Below, in pieces: positions 27,360-37,126 of a DNA stretch of 64,000 nucleotides. Under the pieces are notes generated by a model, which was given only the letters and a program-made list of their open reading frames with translations, was not told the DNA's origin and searched no databases. Location: positions 310,001 through 374,000 of the forward strand of contig NZ_FOKW01000002.1 in NCBI RefSeq assembly GCF_900112205.1, in the 5' to 3' direction. Position 1 is the first letter of the stretch. Every line of letters starts with the position of its first letter. The stretch is from Natronobacterium haloterrestre (GTDB lineage: Archaea > Halobacteriota > Halobacteria > Halobacteriales > Natrialbaceae). The position numbers and the translations under genes are program-made.

Positions 27360-30200
27360 ATGAGTCTCGTCCGACGGCTAGTACCCGCAGTTATCCGCCG
27401 ACGGTACGCGGTCAAGTTCGCGATCGCGTTGCTCGTTCTCGGGGTAACTGTCGGGATGATCGGGTTCGTTGCCACGGCGACGATCACCGACGAAGTCGAA
27501 GAGAGCGTCCAGGACGACCATCGAACGGCCGTCCAGCAGGAAGCACAGAGTCTACAGATGTGGCACGAACAGAACGAGCGAACGGCGTCGCTGATCGCGA
27601 CTTCCGACGTGGTCGCGTCCGACGACGCCGCGGCGATCGAGAGCAGCCTCGGGGACTGGCGGCTGGAACACCGCACCGAGGTGTTCGAGATTTCGTACGT
27701 CGACACCGGGGAGCGTGAAGTCCTCGCCAGTACGGCCGACCGGTTCCGCGGCGAGTCGACCGACGTCCTCGAGAGCGTCGACGACGAGGCCTACGACGCG
27801 GTCGGTGAGGACGGTACCTGGGTCTCCGAGCCGGCGCTCGTCACCGGTCTCAGCGACGAGGAGACGCCGGTCGTCTCCTACGTCGTGGCATCGGACGACG
27901 ACCGCGCGATCGTCTACTCCGCGGACCTGATGTCGTACATGCACAGCGTCCACGTCGACGACCACGTCACCATGATGGCGCTTTCCGGCGAGGGGACGGT
28001 GATGGCCGACAGCGAGAACCTCGGCGAGAACTACACCACTTTCGGCCTCGAGTACGGCGACCGGTCGGTGCTCTCGCTGGCCGACGGCGAGGGTGGCGGC
28101 GCGGACGTCGTCGAGGGAACGGCCTCGGGTGCGCTCGCGGACGGCACGTACGGGTTCGACGCCGACGAGTACGTCGTCAGTGCCGCGTCGGTCGAGGGTA
28201 CCGACTGGACGATCGTCTACCACGAACCGACCGAGCACGCCTACGGGTTCGTCAACGACGTCAACGAATGGGGGATGATCGCGACCGCGGTCAGCGTCCT
28301 CACGATCGGCCTGATCGGGGCCGTGCTGGGACGGAACACCTCCCGCTCGATCGACAAACTGACCCGGAAAGCCGAACGGATGGAGGAAGGCGACCTCGAC
28401 GTCGATCTCGAGACGAAACGGATCGACAACATCGGCCGGCTCTACGACGGCTTCGACTCGATGCGGGTCGCTCTGCGCGACCAGATCGAAGAGGCCGAGA
28501 CCGCCCGCGAAGAGGCCGAGCAGGAACGCGAACGCGTCCAGCAGATCAACGATCACCTCGAGGAGAAGGCCGGCGAGTACTGTGCGGTGATGGGCGACGC
28601 TGCCGACGGCGACCTGACCGTGCGGATGGACGCAGACAGCGAGAACGAGGCGATGGAGACGATCGCCACCGATTTCAACGGGATGCTCGCCGAGATCGAG
28701 GCCACGGTCGCGGGGCTGAACCAGTTCGCGACGGAGGTCGCGACCGCCTCCGAACAGGTCACGGCCTCGAGCGAGGAAGTCCGCTCGGCGTCCCAGCAGG
28801 TGACCGAGTCGATCCAGGAGATCTCCGACGGCGCGGAACGCCAGAACGAGTCGCTCCAGTCGGTCAACCAGGAGATGAGCGCCCTCTCGACGACGACCGA
28901 AGAGATCGCCGCCTCCTCGAACGAGGTCGCCGACATCGCCGAACGGACCGTCAACACCGGCCAGGGAGGCCAGGAGGCGGCCCGCGAAGCGATCGCGGCG
29001 ATGGACGAGATCGAGGTCGAGGCCGGCGACGCGGTCGCGGAGATGCGCCGCCTCGAGGAGGAGGTCCAGCAGATCGACGAACTGATCGCGACCATCTCGG
29101 AGATCGCTCGCCAGACGAACATGCTGGCGCTGAACGCGAACATCGAGGCCTCCCGCTCGGCGGGCGGCAACGACGACGAAGGGTTCGCGGCGGTCGCCCA
29201 GGAGGTCAAGGCCCTCTCCGAGGACGTCGCCGAAGCGGCCGACGAGGCCGAGGAACGCCTCGAGGCGATTCGTGACCGGACCGAACGCTCGGCTGCGGAG
29301 GTCGAGGGAACCAGTGCGGAGATCGAAGACGCCGGTCGGAAAGTCCAGGAAGCGGTCGATGCACTCGAGGAGATCACGGATCTGGCCGGCGACACGAACG
29401 TCGGCGTCCAGGAGATCTCGGCGGCGACCCAGCAGCAGGCCGCGTCGACCCAGGAGGTCGTGGCGATGGTCGACGATGCGGCGACGATCTCCGAGGAGAC
29501 GACCGCCGAGGCGGAGAACGTCGCGGCGGCGGCCGAGGAACAGACCTCCGCGCTCACCGAGGTCACCCAGTCGGCCTCGAGCCTGTCCGAGCAGGCGGTC
29601 CAGCTTTCCGAGGCGCTCGACCGGTTCGACACCGACGCCGAACCTGAGGACCTCGCCTCGGACGTCGCCGTCGACGTCGGCGAGTTCGCGACGGACGTGG
29701 TCGCCGAAGCCGAAGGTGAGGACGCGGCAGAGACCGAGGTCGACGACGCGCCGGCCGAGATCAGCGCCGACGAGATCCTCGGCCTCGAGACGGAGGGCGA
29801 CGCGGAAGCAGACGTCGAAACCGACGACGGGACGGACCCACTCGAGTTCGACGACCAGTCGGCGGACGAGGACGCGGATCCGCTCGCGGTGTCGGGAACG
29901 ACGACGGCCGATGACGACGTGGTCGAGGCCGACACGGAGCCGATCGCGTTCGACGACGAGGCGCCGTCCGACGCCGCAGATCCGCTCTCCCCGGTCGACG
30001 AGGGGGCGGACGACGCCGCGGCCGTGACGGACGCCGGCGGCTCGGACCCACTCGCGCCGACCGGTTCCGACGGCGAGGCTGACGACGAGAGCGAAACCGA
30101 ACACGACGACGTATTCACGTTCGGTGAAGGCGGGGACGAAAGCGAAGGAGAGGACGAAGACGAAGACGAGGACGAGGACCCAACCGACGACTCCGAGTAA
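27360..30200 (+). CDS. methyl-accepting chemotaxis transducer 3 (Htr)
   Basis: The protein has 946 residues from ATG 27360 (MSLVRRLVPAVIRRRYAVKF); an ATG at 27336 is also in frame. The TATA-like CATAACTTA at 27323-27331 favours 27360. TM1, sensor, TM2 and first HAMP are close relatives of transducer 1 (MEEGDLDVDLETKRIDNIGRL is shared exactly). The hairpin tip QTNMLALNANIEASR is present. The acidic tail of about 190 residues carries DDVFTFGEGG and then an Asp/Glu run. No binding protein is attached. It probably senses its ligand directly or borrows a binding protein from its neighbours. Confidence 0.92.
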   Translation: MSLVRRLVPAVIRRRYAVKFAIALLVLGVTVGMIGFVATATITDEVEESVQDDHRTAVQQEAQSLQMWHEQNERTASLIATSDVVASDDAAAIESSLGDWRLEHRTEVFEISYVDTGEREVLASTADRFRGESTDVLESVDDEAYDAVGEDGTWVSEPALVTGLSDEETPVVSYVVASDDDRAIVYSADLMSYMHSVHVDDHVTMMALSGEGTVMADSENLGENYTTFGLEYGDRSVLSLADGEGGGADVVEGTASGALADGTYGFDADEYVVSAASVEGTDWTIVYHEPTEHAYGFVNDVNEWGMIATAVSVLTIGLIGAVLGRNTSRSIDKLTRKAERMEEGDLDVDLETKRIDNIGRLYDGFDSMRVALRDQIEEAETAREEAEQERERVQQINDHLEEKAGEYCAVMGDAADGDLTVRMDADSENEAMETIATDFNGMLAEIEATVAGLNQFATEVATASEQVTASSEEVRSASQQVTESIQEISDGAERQNESLQSVNQEMSALSTTTEEIAASSNEVADIAERTVNTGQGGQEAAREAIAAMDEIEVEAGDAVAEMRRLEEEVQQIDELIATISEIARQTNMLALNANIEASRSAGGNDDEGFAAVAQEVKALSEDVAEAADEAEERLEAIRDRTERSAAEVEGTSAEIEDAGRKVQEAVDALEEITDLAGDTNVGVQEISAATQQQAASTQEVVAMVDDAATISEETTAEAENVAAAAEEQTSALTEVTQSASSLSEQAVQLSEALDRFDTDAEPEDLASDVAVDVGEFATDVVAEAEGEDAAETEVDDAPAEISADEILGLETEGDAEADVETDDGTDPLEFDDQSADEDADPLAVSGTTTADDDVVEADTEPIAFDDEAPSDAADPLSPVDEGADDAAAVTDAGGSDPLAPTGSDGEADDESETEHDDVFTFGEGGDESEGEDEDEDEDEDPTDDSE

Positions 30201-30341
30201 CGCCAGCCGACTGCTCGTTCTTTTCTGCGGTGTTCCCGATGAGCCGTGCTACCGGCGTCACAGTCGGCACCGCGTCGAGAGGGGCGACTCGAGTGCCACT
30301 CGTTCGCTACCTTTTTCCCTGCCGTCTGGAAAGGAATCGGC

Positions 30342-31223
30342 ATGCTCACCGTGCGGGCTCCGGCGACGAGCGCGAACCTCGGGAGCGGTTTCGACGTCTT
30401 CGGCGTCGCGCTCGGGACGCCCGCCGACGTGGTTCGGGTCGAGCGCGCCCCGGAGACCACGATCACCGTTACCGGAGCCGGCAGTCAGTACATCCCGGAA
30501 GACCCGGCGAAGAACACCGTCGGTGCGGTCGCCGACGCGCTCGACGCTCCGGCGCGCATTCGGATCGACAAGGGGGTCAGACCCTCGTCGGGGCTCGGCT
30601 CCTCCGCCTCGAGCGCCGCCGCCGCGGCCGTGGCCCTCAACGAACTCTACGATCGCGGCCTCTCCCGGAGAGAACTGGTTCCGATCGCCGCCGAGGGCGA
30701 GGCGCTGGTCTCCGGCGAGGCCCACGCGGACAACGTGGCGCCGTCGCTGCTGGGCGGCTTCACGGTCGTCACCGACGACGGCGTTACCCAGATCGACGCC
30801 TCGATCCCGGTCGTCGCCTGTCTGCCCGACATGGCCGTCTCCACGCGTGACGCCCGCGAGGTCGTCCCCGAACGGGCCCATATGAGCGACGTCGTCGACA
30901 CCGTCGGCAGTGCGGCGACCCTGACGATCGGGATGGCCCGGAACGATCCCGAACTCGTCGGGCGCGGCATGGAAGACGAGATCGTTACGCCCGAACGCAG
31001 CGCGCTCATCGACGGCTACGACCGCGTCCGTGAGGCCGCCTTCGAGGCCGGCGCGACCGGCGTCACGGTAAGCGGCGCGGGGCCGGGCGTGCTCGCGGCC
31101 TGTTACCGGTCGGATCGACGGGCGGTCGCCGCGGCGATGGTCGAGGCCTTCGACGCGGTCGGCGTCGACAGCCGAGCATACCAGACCGTCGTCGGGGACG
31201 GCGCGCGGCTTTACACGGAGTAA
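30342..31223 (+). CDS. thrB: homoserine kinase
   Basis: This 293-residue GHMP kinase phosphorylates homoserine on the way to threonine. N-terminal MLTVRAPATSANLGSGFDVF is the hallmark of ThrB. The GHMP ATP-binding motif P-x3-GLGSSA is seen as RPSSGLGSSASSAAAAA near residues 80-97. A C-terminal glycine-rich GVTVSGAGPGVLA completes the fold. Length and motifs are standard. Its start follows the transducer 3 stop by 141 bp. Confidence 0.95.
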   Translation: MLTVRAPATSANLGSGFDVFGVALGTPADVVRVERAPETTITVTGAGSQYIPEDPAKNTVGAVADALDAPARIRIDKGVRPSSGLGSSASSAAAAAVALNELYDRGLSRRELVPIAAEGEALVSGEAHADNVAPSLLGGFTVVTDDGVTQIDASIPVVACLPDMAVSTRDAREVVPERAHMSDVVDTVGSAATLTIGMARNDPELVGRGMEDEIVTPERSALIDGYDRVREAAFEAGATGVTVSGAGPGVLAACYRSDRRAVAAAMVEAFDAVGVDSRAYQTVVGDGARLYTE

Positions 31224-31242
31224 CCCGGATCGTACCACTGCG

Positions 31243-31593
31243 ATGGGACGGCGTACCGACGGACTCCTCGCTGCGGTCGTACTCGTCGTGCTCTCGAGTG
31301 CGTTCGTCGCCAGCGACGCGCAGGTCTCGATCCCGGCGTTCGTCGCCGGCTGTATCGTCGTGCTCGCGCTGGAGGCCGCGATGGCTCCACACGCGGATAC
31401 GGTTCGCCGGTGGTGGGCTCGGCCCGCGGTCAGGCTCGGCTCGCTCGCCGTCGCGATCGTGCTCGTGATCGGCGGGGCGCTCGTCTCGCCGACCCCGTTC
31501 CTGTCGGCCGGGATCGGCGCGACGGCCGCGTATCTTCTCCTCCTCGGACTGGTCGCGGCTGGCGTCGTTCAGCCGGTCGCCGAGTGGTTCTGA
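31243..31593 (+). CDS. small membrane protein, unknown function
   Basis: This 116-residue protein has four predicted membrane helices (GLLAAVVLVVLSSAFVAS; SIPAFVAGCIVVLALEAAMA; LGSLAVAIVLVIGGALVS; GATAAYLLLLGLVAAGVV). It begins 19 nt after thrB and is probably co-transcribed with it. No family was recognised. Confidence 0.65.
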   Translation: MGRRTDGLLAAVVLVVLSSAFVASDAQVSIPAFVAGCIVVLALEAAMAPHADTVRRWWARPAVRLGSLAVAIVLVIGGALVSPTPFLSAGIGATAAYLLLLGLVAAGVVQPVAEWF

Positions 31594-31627
31594 CGCTACT
31601 CTACCCGCTTCGGGCCGGTTCGGACGG

Positions 31628-32743
31628 CTACAGTGGCTCGAGTGCTCCGGGGTCCGGTTCCCCTGTGAGCTCGAACTCGTACTCGTACTCGTATTCGTGT
31701 TCCGTCGCCGCCCACGGACAGAGCGGGTCGCTTCCGGTCGGGTCGCCGGTCGCCGCGTAGGCGCGGGAGCGGGAGCCGCCACAGGTTTCGACCGCCGGAC
31801 ACTTCCCGCAGGGCCCGGTGAACGACGATCGGTCCCGCAACCGTTGCATGAGGTCTGACTCGCGGTAGATCGATACCAGCGACTCCTCGCGGACGTTGCC
31901 CGCCGACAGCGGCATGAACCCAGACGGGTAGACCTCCCCCGTCGCGCTGACGAAGACGAATCCGTTGCCCGCACCCGTCGTGCCGACGGCGGCGTCCTCG
32001 CCGCGCAACTCGTTCGCGACTCGCCTGTAAAAGGGTGCTTCGACGGTGATGATTCGATAGGGGCGCGTCTCGTTCTGTCGGTACAGCCAGCCCGCGACCG
32101 TCCCTGCCCGTTCGGGCGCGAGTTGGGCCAGTTCGACGCCTCGACCGACCGGCACGAGGAAGAACACCTCCCACATCACTGCACCCAGGTCCTCAACGAG
32201 GTCGGCGATATCGGGTAGTTCGGCCACCGTATCGGCCGTGACGGTCGTGTTGACCTGAATCGAGAGTCCCAGTTCTCGAGCCCGCTTTGCCGCCCGGATC
32301 GCCGTCTCGAAGGTTCCCGACTCGCCGCGGAAGGCGTCGTGGCTCTCGGCCGAAGCGCCGTCGAGGCTCACCGCGATCCGGCTCACACCCGCATCTGCGA
32401 GTCGCTCGAGCGTCCCGTCCTCGAGATTCGGCGTGGTCGCGGGCGTCACGGCCGGCGTGATGCCTGCCGCTCGCGCACCCTCGATGAGGTCGTACAGGTC
32501 GGGTCGCTCCAGCGGGTCGCCGCCCGAGAGGACCACCATCGGGGTTCGCTCGCCGAAGTCGGCGATCCCTTCGAACAGCGCGATCCCTTCCTCGGTGTCG
32601 AGTTCGTTCGGATCGCGATCCGGCGTCGCGTCGGCCCGGCAGTGGTCGCAGGCGAGTTCGCAGGCCTGTGTGAGTTCCCAGGTGACCACGAGCGGGGTCC
32701 GATCGTACCGCCGTCCGGGGCCGCTGGTGGCGTGATCAGTCAC
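31628..32743 (-). CDS. radical SAM/SPASM-domain enzyme
   Basis: The protein has 371 residues. The radical SAM cluster motif CELACDHC gives Cys28, Cys32 and Cys35. It is followed by VVLSGGDPLERPDL and VSLDGASAESHDAFRG of the SAM barrel. A C-terminal SPASM domain (GPCGKCPAVETCGG near 313-325, plus a late PLCPW) binds auxiliary Fe-S clusters. This is the PqqE/NirJ/AhbD-like group, whose members modify peptides or haem precursors; the substrate here cannot be assigned. The C-terminus contains a Glu-Tyr alternating run (HEYEYEYEFEL) encoded by a hexanucleotide repeat. Confidence 0.85.
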   Translation of the reverse strand: MTDHATSGPGRRYDRTPLVVTWELTQACELACDHCRADATPDRDPNELDTEEGIALFEGIADFGERTPMVVLSGGDPLERPDLYDLIEGARAAGITPAVTPATTPNLEDGTLERLADAGVSRIAVSLDGASAESHDAFRGESGTFETAIRAAKRARELGLSIQVNTTVTADTVAELPDIADLVEDLGAVMWEVFFLVPVGRGVELAQLAPERAGTVAGWLYRQNETRPYRIITVEAPFYRRVANELRGEDAAVGTTGAGNGFVFVSATGEVYPSGFMPLSAGNVREESLVSIYRESDLMQRLRDRSSFTGPCGKCPAVETCGGSRSRAYAATGDPTGSDPLCPWAATEHEYEYEYEFELTGEPDPGALEPL

Positions 32744-32873
32744 ACCGACCGGTTGTCAGCACGGCAGGGAAACGAGGACGGTGTATTGTTCAGCCGCTTT
32801 TAGGAGCGAGCGGCGGACCGCGATGTCCGCTTTCGGCCGGGCTGTCGATGCCGGTTGGAGCGAGAGATCCGGT

Positions 32874-33782
32874 TCAGACGCCGCGATCCTGCATCTGCTC
32901 TTCTTCGGGCAGGTCAGCGTTCGCGTCGCCTTTCATCCCTTTGCCGAGGTTCTTCGAGATTTCGGCGAGCGCCTCGGGGTCGTCCCAGTTGTTGACGGCC
33001 TCGACGATCGCCTCGCCCATCGCGGGCGGGTTCTCCGCGCCGAAGATGCCGCTGCCGACGAAGATACCGTCGCACTCGTGGTGCATCATGAGCGCGGCGT
33101 CGGCGGGGGTGGCGATGCCGCCGGCGGCGAAGTTGACGACCGGCAGCCGTCCCATCTCGGCGGTCTCGTGGACCAGTTCCGCGGGAGCCTCGATCTCGCG
33201 GGCGTAGGCCTCGCGCTCCTCGTGGGTCATCCCCTCGATCTTGCGGATCGCGCCCTTGATCGAACGCTGGTGGTGGACGGCCTGGTTGACGTCACCGGTA
33301 CCAGCCTCGCCCTTGGTGCGGATCATCGCCGCGCCCTCGTCGATGCGCCGGAGGGCTTCGCCGAGGTTGCGAGCGCCACAGACGAACGGCGCGGTGAAGT
33401 CGCGCTTGTCGATGTGATAGGCGTCGTCCGCGGGGGTCAGCACCTCGGATTCGTCGATCATATCGACGCCGACCGCCTCGAGGATCTGGGCCTCCTTCGT
33501 GTGGCCGATGCGGGCCTTCCCCATCACCGGGATCGAGACGGCGTCGACGATCTCCTCGACGTCCGCGGGGTCGGCCATCCGCGCGACGCCGCCGCGCTTG
33601 CGGATGTCCGCCGGGACTGCCTCGAGGGCCATCACTGCGACTGCGCCGGCCTCCTCGGCGATGCGGGCCTGTTCGGGGTTGACGACGTCCATGATGACGC
33701 CGCCTTTCTGCATCCGGGCGAACCCCCGCTTGACGAGGTCGGTCCCGCGTCGTAGCTCCTCGAGATCGGTGGTATCTGCCAT
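32874..33782 (-). CDS. pdxS: pyridoxal 5'-phosphate synthase, PdxS subunit
   Basis: This 302-residue TIM-barrel synthase makes PLP from ribose 5-phosphate, glyceraldehyde 3-phosphate and ammonia supplied by PdxT. Key residues are visible: Asp32 in GGVIMDVVN, Lys89 in [10 protein letters not shown] (the ribose-5-phosphate-binding lysine) and Lys157 in [12 protein letters not shown] (the second, swinging lysine). The phosphate site [14 protein letters not shown] is near residue 215. The start [18 protein letters not shown] is standard. pdxT is not in the window. Confidence 0.97.
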   Translation of the reverse strand: MADTTDLEELRRGTDLVKRGFARMQKGGVIMDVVNPEQARIAEEAGAVAVMALEAVPADIRKRGGVARMADPADVEEIVDAVSIPVMGKARIGHTKEAQILEAVGVDMIDESEVLTPADDAYHIDKRDFTAPFVCGARNLGEALRRIDEGAAMIRTKGEAGTGDVNQAVHHQRSIKGAIRKIEGMTHEEREAYAREIEAPAELVHETAEMGRLPVVNFAAGGIATPADAALMMHHECDGIFVGSGIFGAENPPAMGEAIVEAVNNWDDPEALAEISKNLGKGMKGDANADLPEEEQMQDRGV

Positions 33783-33918
33783 ACTGCGCGGTTAGGAGCC
33801 ATCGCACTTACGCGTGTCCTTTACGGATAACAGGCTATATGATAAGTGTATATCTACAGACGCATATTATCTAAGATAGAATTTGGTGGAAAAGATTAAT
33901 AGCTATTGGAAAATATGA

Positions 33919-35010
33919 ATGCTCATGGTTGATAATAATCGGCGGAGGATGATTCAAATCGGTGGAATAGCAGTTGGCTCAATAGTTGGATCGGGTATTG
34001 GGATGGCAAAGTCTGAAAGCAATACTGGTCTAGCACTTCGAGGAGACGCTTCAGACCCTATTTCAAAATCGGAGATATTCTCAAGAAGAAGCCAAGAAAT
34101 AAATAAACACCTGGATTATAGTACTATAAATAATGGTGTAGTGAGCAACCCAAAAACACCAGAAAATGATATTATCGTTGCGTATAATCTTGACTTTGTA
34201 GGAGAAGGAATAGATGAATACTTCGGAATTGTTTCGAGTGAAACAGGGGATAAAGCTATATCTGGGTCAGATAATTCGGAAAATAGTGTCCAAAAAATTC
34301 ACAAAAGGGCAAATAATAAAAAGAACAAATCATTTAAGAGGAGAGCATAACTTAGAACTGGATTAGATTCAATCAAAGATAAATCAAATAAATCCCATAA
34401 TGAATATGATTTCGATGAATTTGATTTAATACATAATTATAATCATGATAAAGCAGACAGTCGTGGAAATGTTACGAACTATGAAGTGGTTTATAGAAAT
34501 CACTCTGACCCCAGTGTTCCTATCTGTGCCATGGACGTACAAGTAGAACCAGAGATCGGTGGTGATAAACAAGATCGTACCCGTATAAGACATGATTGGA
34601 ATTCAGATCATGCTGAGTTAGAGTCATATGGTCCTGGTAATACTGAAGGGACTTCTTCTGAGGGGTGGTCACTTGGATTTAGTTCTGATGGTATAGTGAA
34701 TGTAGGACGTACATGGAGTAGGACAGAACCAGATTTAGATGTTAACAATGAGAGTGAAAAGAGTCTTGATCTAGCAAGACACAAGTTTGATTTCAGTGGT
34801 GATTTGAAGAGTAATACTGTTCGAGTTAACAATTCAAGCGTAGCAGAATTCGATTCGGTAGACAGTCCTGATGGTGTAGCTGTCACGGTTGAATGGATTG
34901 TGGTCTATGAAGGTACAAGTCATACTTATGAAACAGAATTCCTAACAAATGGTGGGGGGAGTGGAGGCGGTGGGTGTAACCCACGGCCATGCCCGACTAC
35001 CAAGGAATGA
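33919..35010 (+). pseudogene. AT-rich Tat-secreted protein gene interrupted by an in-frame TAA
   Basis: A single frame stays open from ATG 33919 (or 33925) to TGA at 35010 except for one TAA at 34348-34350. The first part (143 codons) starts with a twin-arginine signal, NNRRRMIQIGGIAVGSIVG. After the stop the same frame continues as LRTGLDSIKDKSNKSHNEYD, then VVYRNHSDPSVPICAMDVQ and a beta-rich end with a glycine-rich GGGSGGGGCNPRPCPT tail. A nonsense mutation (for example CAA to TAA) is the simplest explanation. Internal translation from a later ATG (34486) is possible. Composition is strongly AT-rich, suggesting foreign origin. It lies between pdxS and a lipoprotein gene. Confidence 0.65.
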
Positions 35011-35031
35011 GGCTAATACATTAATTACTTT

Positions 35032-36111
35032 ATGCGAAACGATACGCGACGTGCGTTTCTTTCATCCAGTGGCACTATTTTGTTCAGTGGGTGTAGCGTA
35101 TTGGACTATCGGACCGATTCAGGGTCGTCGTACACAGAACTAGCCGAAAAATGGTCGGTCGACCAAGAGTTCAGCATCACTACTTCGCCGCTCGTACTGA
35201 ATGACCGTATTTACGTTTCTACCAGAGGGCGTCTGAAATCCATAGGGATAGGATCGGACAGCTACCCGGAAACGGTGTTCGAAACGGGGATAACGGCAAC
35301 CCCCGCAATAGCTGGCGATACGATCGTCCTTCCTACATTCGAAGGCAATGGGATGCTGTACGCGGTTGGTTCGGATGGAGACATCGACTGGCAATGCGAT
35401 CTTCCGGGTGGTCGACCGTTCGCTCCAATACTCTCCGATGACGACCTATTCATCAAATCGAGATCGGCAGTAACAGCACTATCGTATCAGCAGCAAACCG
35501 TCGAATGGTCGGTCGACACACCGAGGTATCCAGCCACTAGCGGTGGTCGCTGGGCCGATCTGTCACCTGCCGTAACCGAGGATCACGTCTATGTTCCCCG
35601 CAAAGACGGCCTGCAGTGTCTCGAGCGGGCGACCGGCGACGACATCTGGCATGAGCGAACGGACCCGGTCGCGACGACGCCAGCCGTTGCTGACGGGCAG
35701 GTCTACGCTCCGACGATAGGGGACGGGGTCGTCGCAATGGACGCCGACACCGGTACCATCGAATGGACGACTGAGGAGTTCGAGTGTTGGACGACGCCCG
35801 TCGTCGACGACGGCGTGGTCTACACACCGGCCCGGTTCGATCTCGTCGCGCTCGACGCCGACAGCGGTGTCGAGCAGTGGCGGTATACCGATCCGGGACT
35901 CGGCGGGCGGAGTTACACGAACCTCACACTGATCGACGATCTGCTCGTTGCTGGTTCGACCGGCTACGCGGTGGTCACCGTCTCGACCGACGGGACTGTT
36001 CGGGCGATTGCGGACGGTTCGTCGACGGAGTTCTCACACGTCATCGAAGACGGCACGGTCTACGTCGCAACGCGCGACGGTCTCAGTGCCTACAGCCTCG
36101 AAAGCGAGTGA
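35032..36111 (+). CDS. PQQ-type beta-propeller Tat lipoprotein
   Basis: The protein has 359 residues. The signal NDTRRAFLSSSGTILFSGCS is a Tat lipoprotein signal. The mature part has repeated propeller blades with the pattern A-x-D-x-x-T-G-x-x-x-W (RATGDDIWHERTDP; DADTGTIEWTTEEF; DADSGVEQWRYTDP) about every 40 residues. It is typical of PQQ-like or BamB-like extracellular propellers in haloarchaea, probably a binding or scaffold protein rather than a dehydrogenase. The 5' third is less GC-rich than the rest, as if the gene borders acquired DNA. Confidence 0.8.
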   Translation: MRNDTRRAFLSSSGTILFSGCSVLDYRTDSGSSYTELAEKWSVDQEFSITTSPLVLNDRIYVSTRGRLKSIGIGSDSYPETVFETGITATPAIAGDTIVLPTFEGNGMLYAVGSDGDIDWQCDLPGGRPFAPILSDDDLFIKSRSAVTALSYQQQTVEWSVDTPRYPATSGGRWADLSPAVTEDHVYVPRKDGLQCLERATGDDIWHERTDPVATTPAVADGQVYAPTIGDGVVAMDADTGTIEWTTEEFECWTTPVVDDGVVYTPARFDLVALDADSGVEQWRYTDPGLGGRSYTNLTLIDDLLVAGSTGYAVVTVSTDGTVRAIADGSSTEFSHVIEDGTVYVATRDGLSAYSLESE

Positions 36112-36356
36112 TCCAGTTGGACCACACTCCGACCTCGAGAACCGCTGTGTCTACTGGTCTATCGATCCCGCCCGATTGTCTCACCGTCTCATCGACGGTC
36201 TCCGCTCGAGCGCCTCGTGGACAGCGAGAACGATGACAGGGAACGAGAACGACAACGAGAGCGAGAACGAGAGTACGATCGCAAGCGAGATCTGGAACGG
36301 GAACCGGAACCGCCAACCGCTACTGTTTTGCGACTGTCGTCCGTTCCGACGGGTAG
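36112..36356. repeat. hexanucleotide-rich intergenic stretch
   Basis: The gap between the propeller gene and the DUF1405 gene contains, at about 36217-36312, a run of degenerate GAGAAC/GAACGA hexamers. All six frames over it give Arg/Ser, Glu/Asn or Leu/Val/Pro alternations with no gene-like structure. No gene was found in it. Confidence 0.6.
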
Positions 36357-37064
36357 ATGGTGTTGACCACGTCGCTTCCCGAGCGCGACCGCCTGCCGAC
36401 GTATCTGGCACCGGTGCCGAAGGTCCTCGAGGATCTCGGACTCCGCTTTGCGTGGCTCGTCGTCGCGATCAACCTCGCGGGGACGGCCTTCGGCTTCTGG
36501 TACTACTCCGGGCAGTTGGCCGACACCGCCCTCGTCATGTGGCCGTGGGTGCCCGATAGCCCGCTGGCGACGCTGTTTATCGCCCTTGCGATCGCCGCCT
36601 GGAAACTCGGCCACGAACAGCCATGGCTCACGTCGCTCGCCTTCTTCGGGAACGTCATCCTGGGGTTGTGGACGCCGTACACCCTGCTCGCCTTCTCCGA
36701 CGCCTACGGCTACCTCCACCCGCTGATGTTCCAGTTTCTCTTCTGGAGCCACCTCGCGATGGTCGTCCAGGCATACGTCCTCCATCGGATCTCCGACTTT
36801 CCCGTCTGGGGGATCGCCGTCGCGCTCGTCTGGTACGGCAGCAACCTGGTCGTCGACTACTTCGTCCCGATCGTCGGCGAGCCACACCACACGTTCATCC
36901 CCGTCCCCCGCGACGCGCCGATGTTCCTCGGTGCCGACGCGCTCGGGGTCGTCGCCGCCGGCGAGGTGACGTTCGCGATGCTCGCGCTCTTTCTCGCGCT
37001 CGCGACACGGATCAAGAAATGCGAACTCGGACGGGCTCGGTCGGACGGCACGGCCACGCAGTGA
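36357..37064 (+). CDS. DUF1405 family membrane protein
   Basis: This 235-residue polytopic protein has about six helices (FAWLVVAINLAGTAFGFWYY; ATLFIALAIAAWKLG; LAFFGNVILGLWTPYTLLAF; FLFWSHLAMVVQAYVLHR; FPVWGIAVALVWYGSNLVVDY; GEVTFAMLALFLALATR). The NLxGxxFGFWYY and W-x2-YGxNxxxDY landmarks match the DUF1405/YpjA family found in Bacillus and haloarchaea, function unknown. The ATG at 36357 is the only early start. Confidence 0.8.
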   Translation: MVLTTSLPERDRLPTYLAPVPKVLEDLGLRFAWLVVAINLAGTAFGFWYYSGQLADTALVMWPWVPDSPLATLFIALAIAAWKLGHEQPWLTSLAFFGNVILGLWTPYTLLAFSDAYGYLHPLMFQFLFWSHLAMVVQAYVLHRISDFPVWGIAVALVWYGSNLVVDYFVPIVGEPHHTFIPVPRDAPMFLGADALGVVAAGEVTFAMLALFLALATRIKKCELGRARSDGTATQ

Positions 37065-37126
37065 CCGCCCTCGAGCGGACGTCTCACTCGCGGTGGTAGT
37101 TACCGATCTTGCGGGTTGGGATATGG

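Noticed and set aside
36181-36411. Ser/Phe/Leu-rich minus-strand ORF over the hexamer repeats
   Set aside because: Low-complexity translation of a GAGAAC-type repeat; no conserved feature and no promoter.
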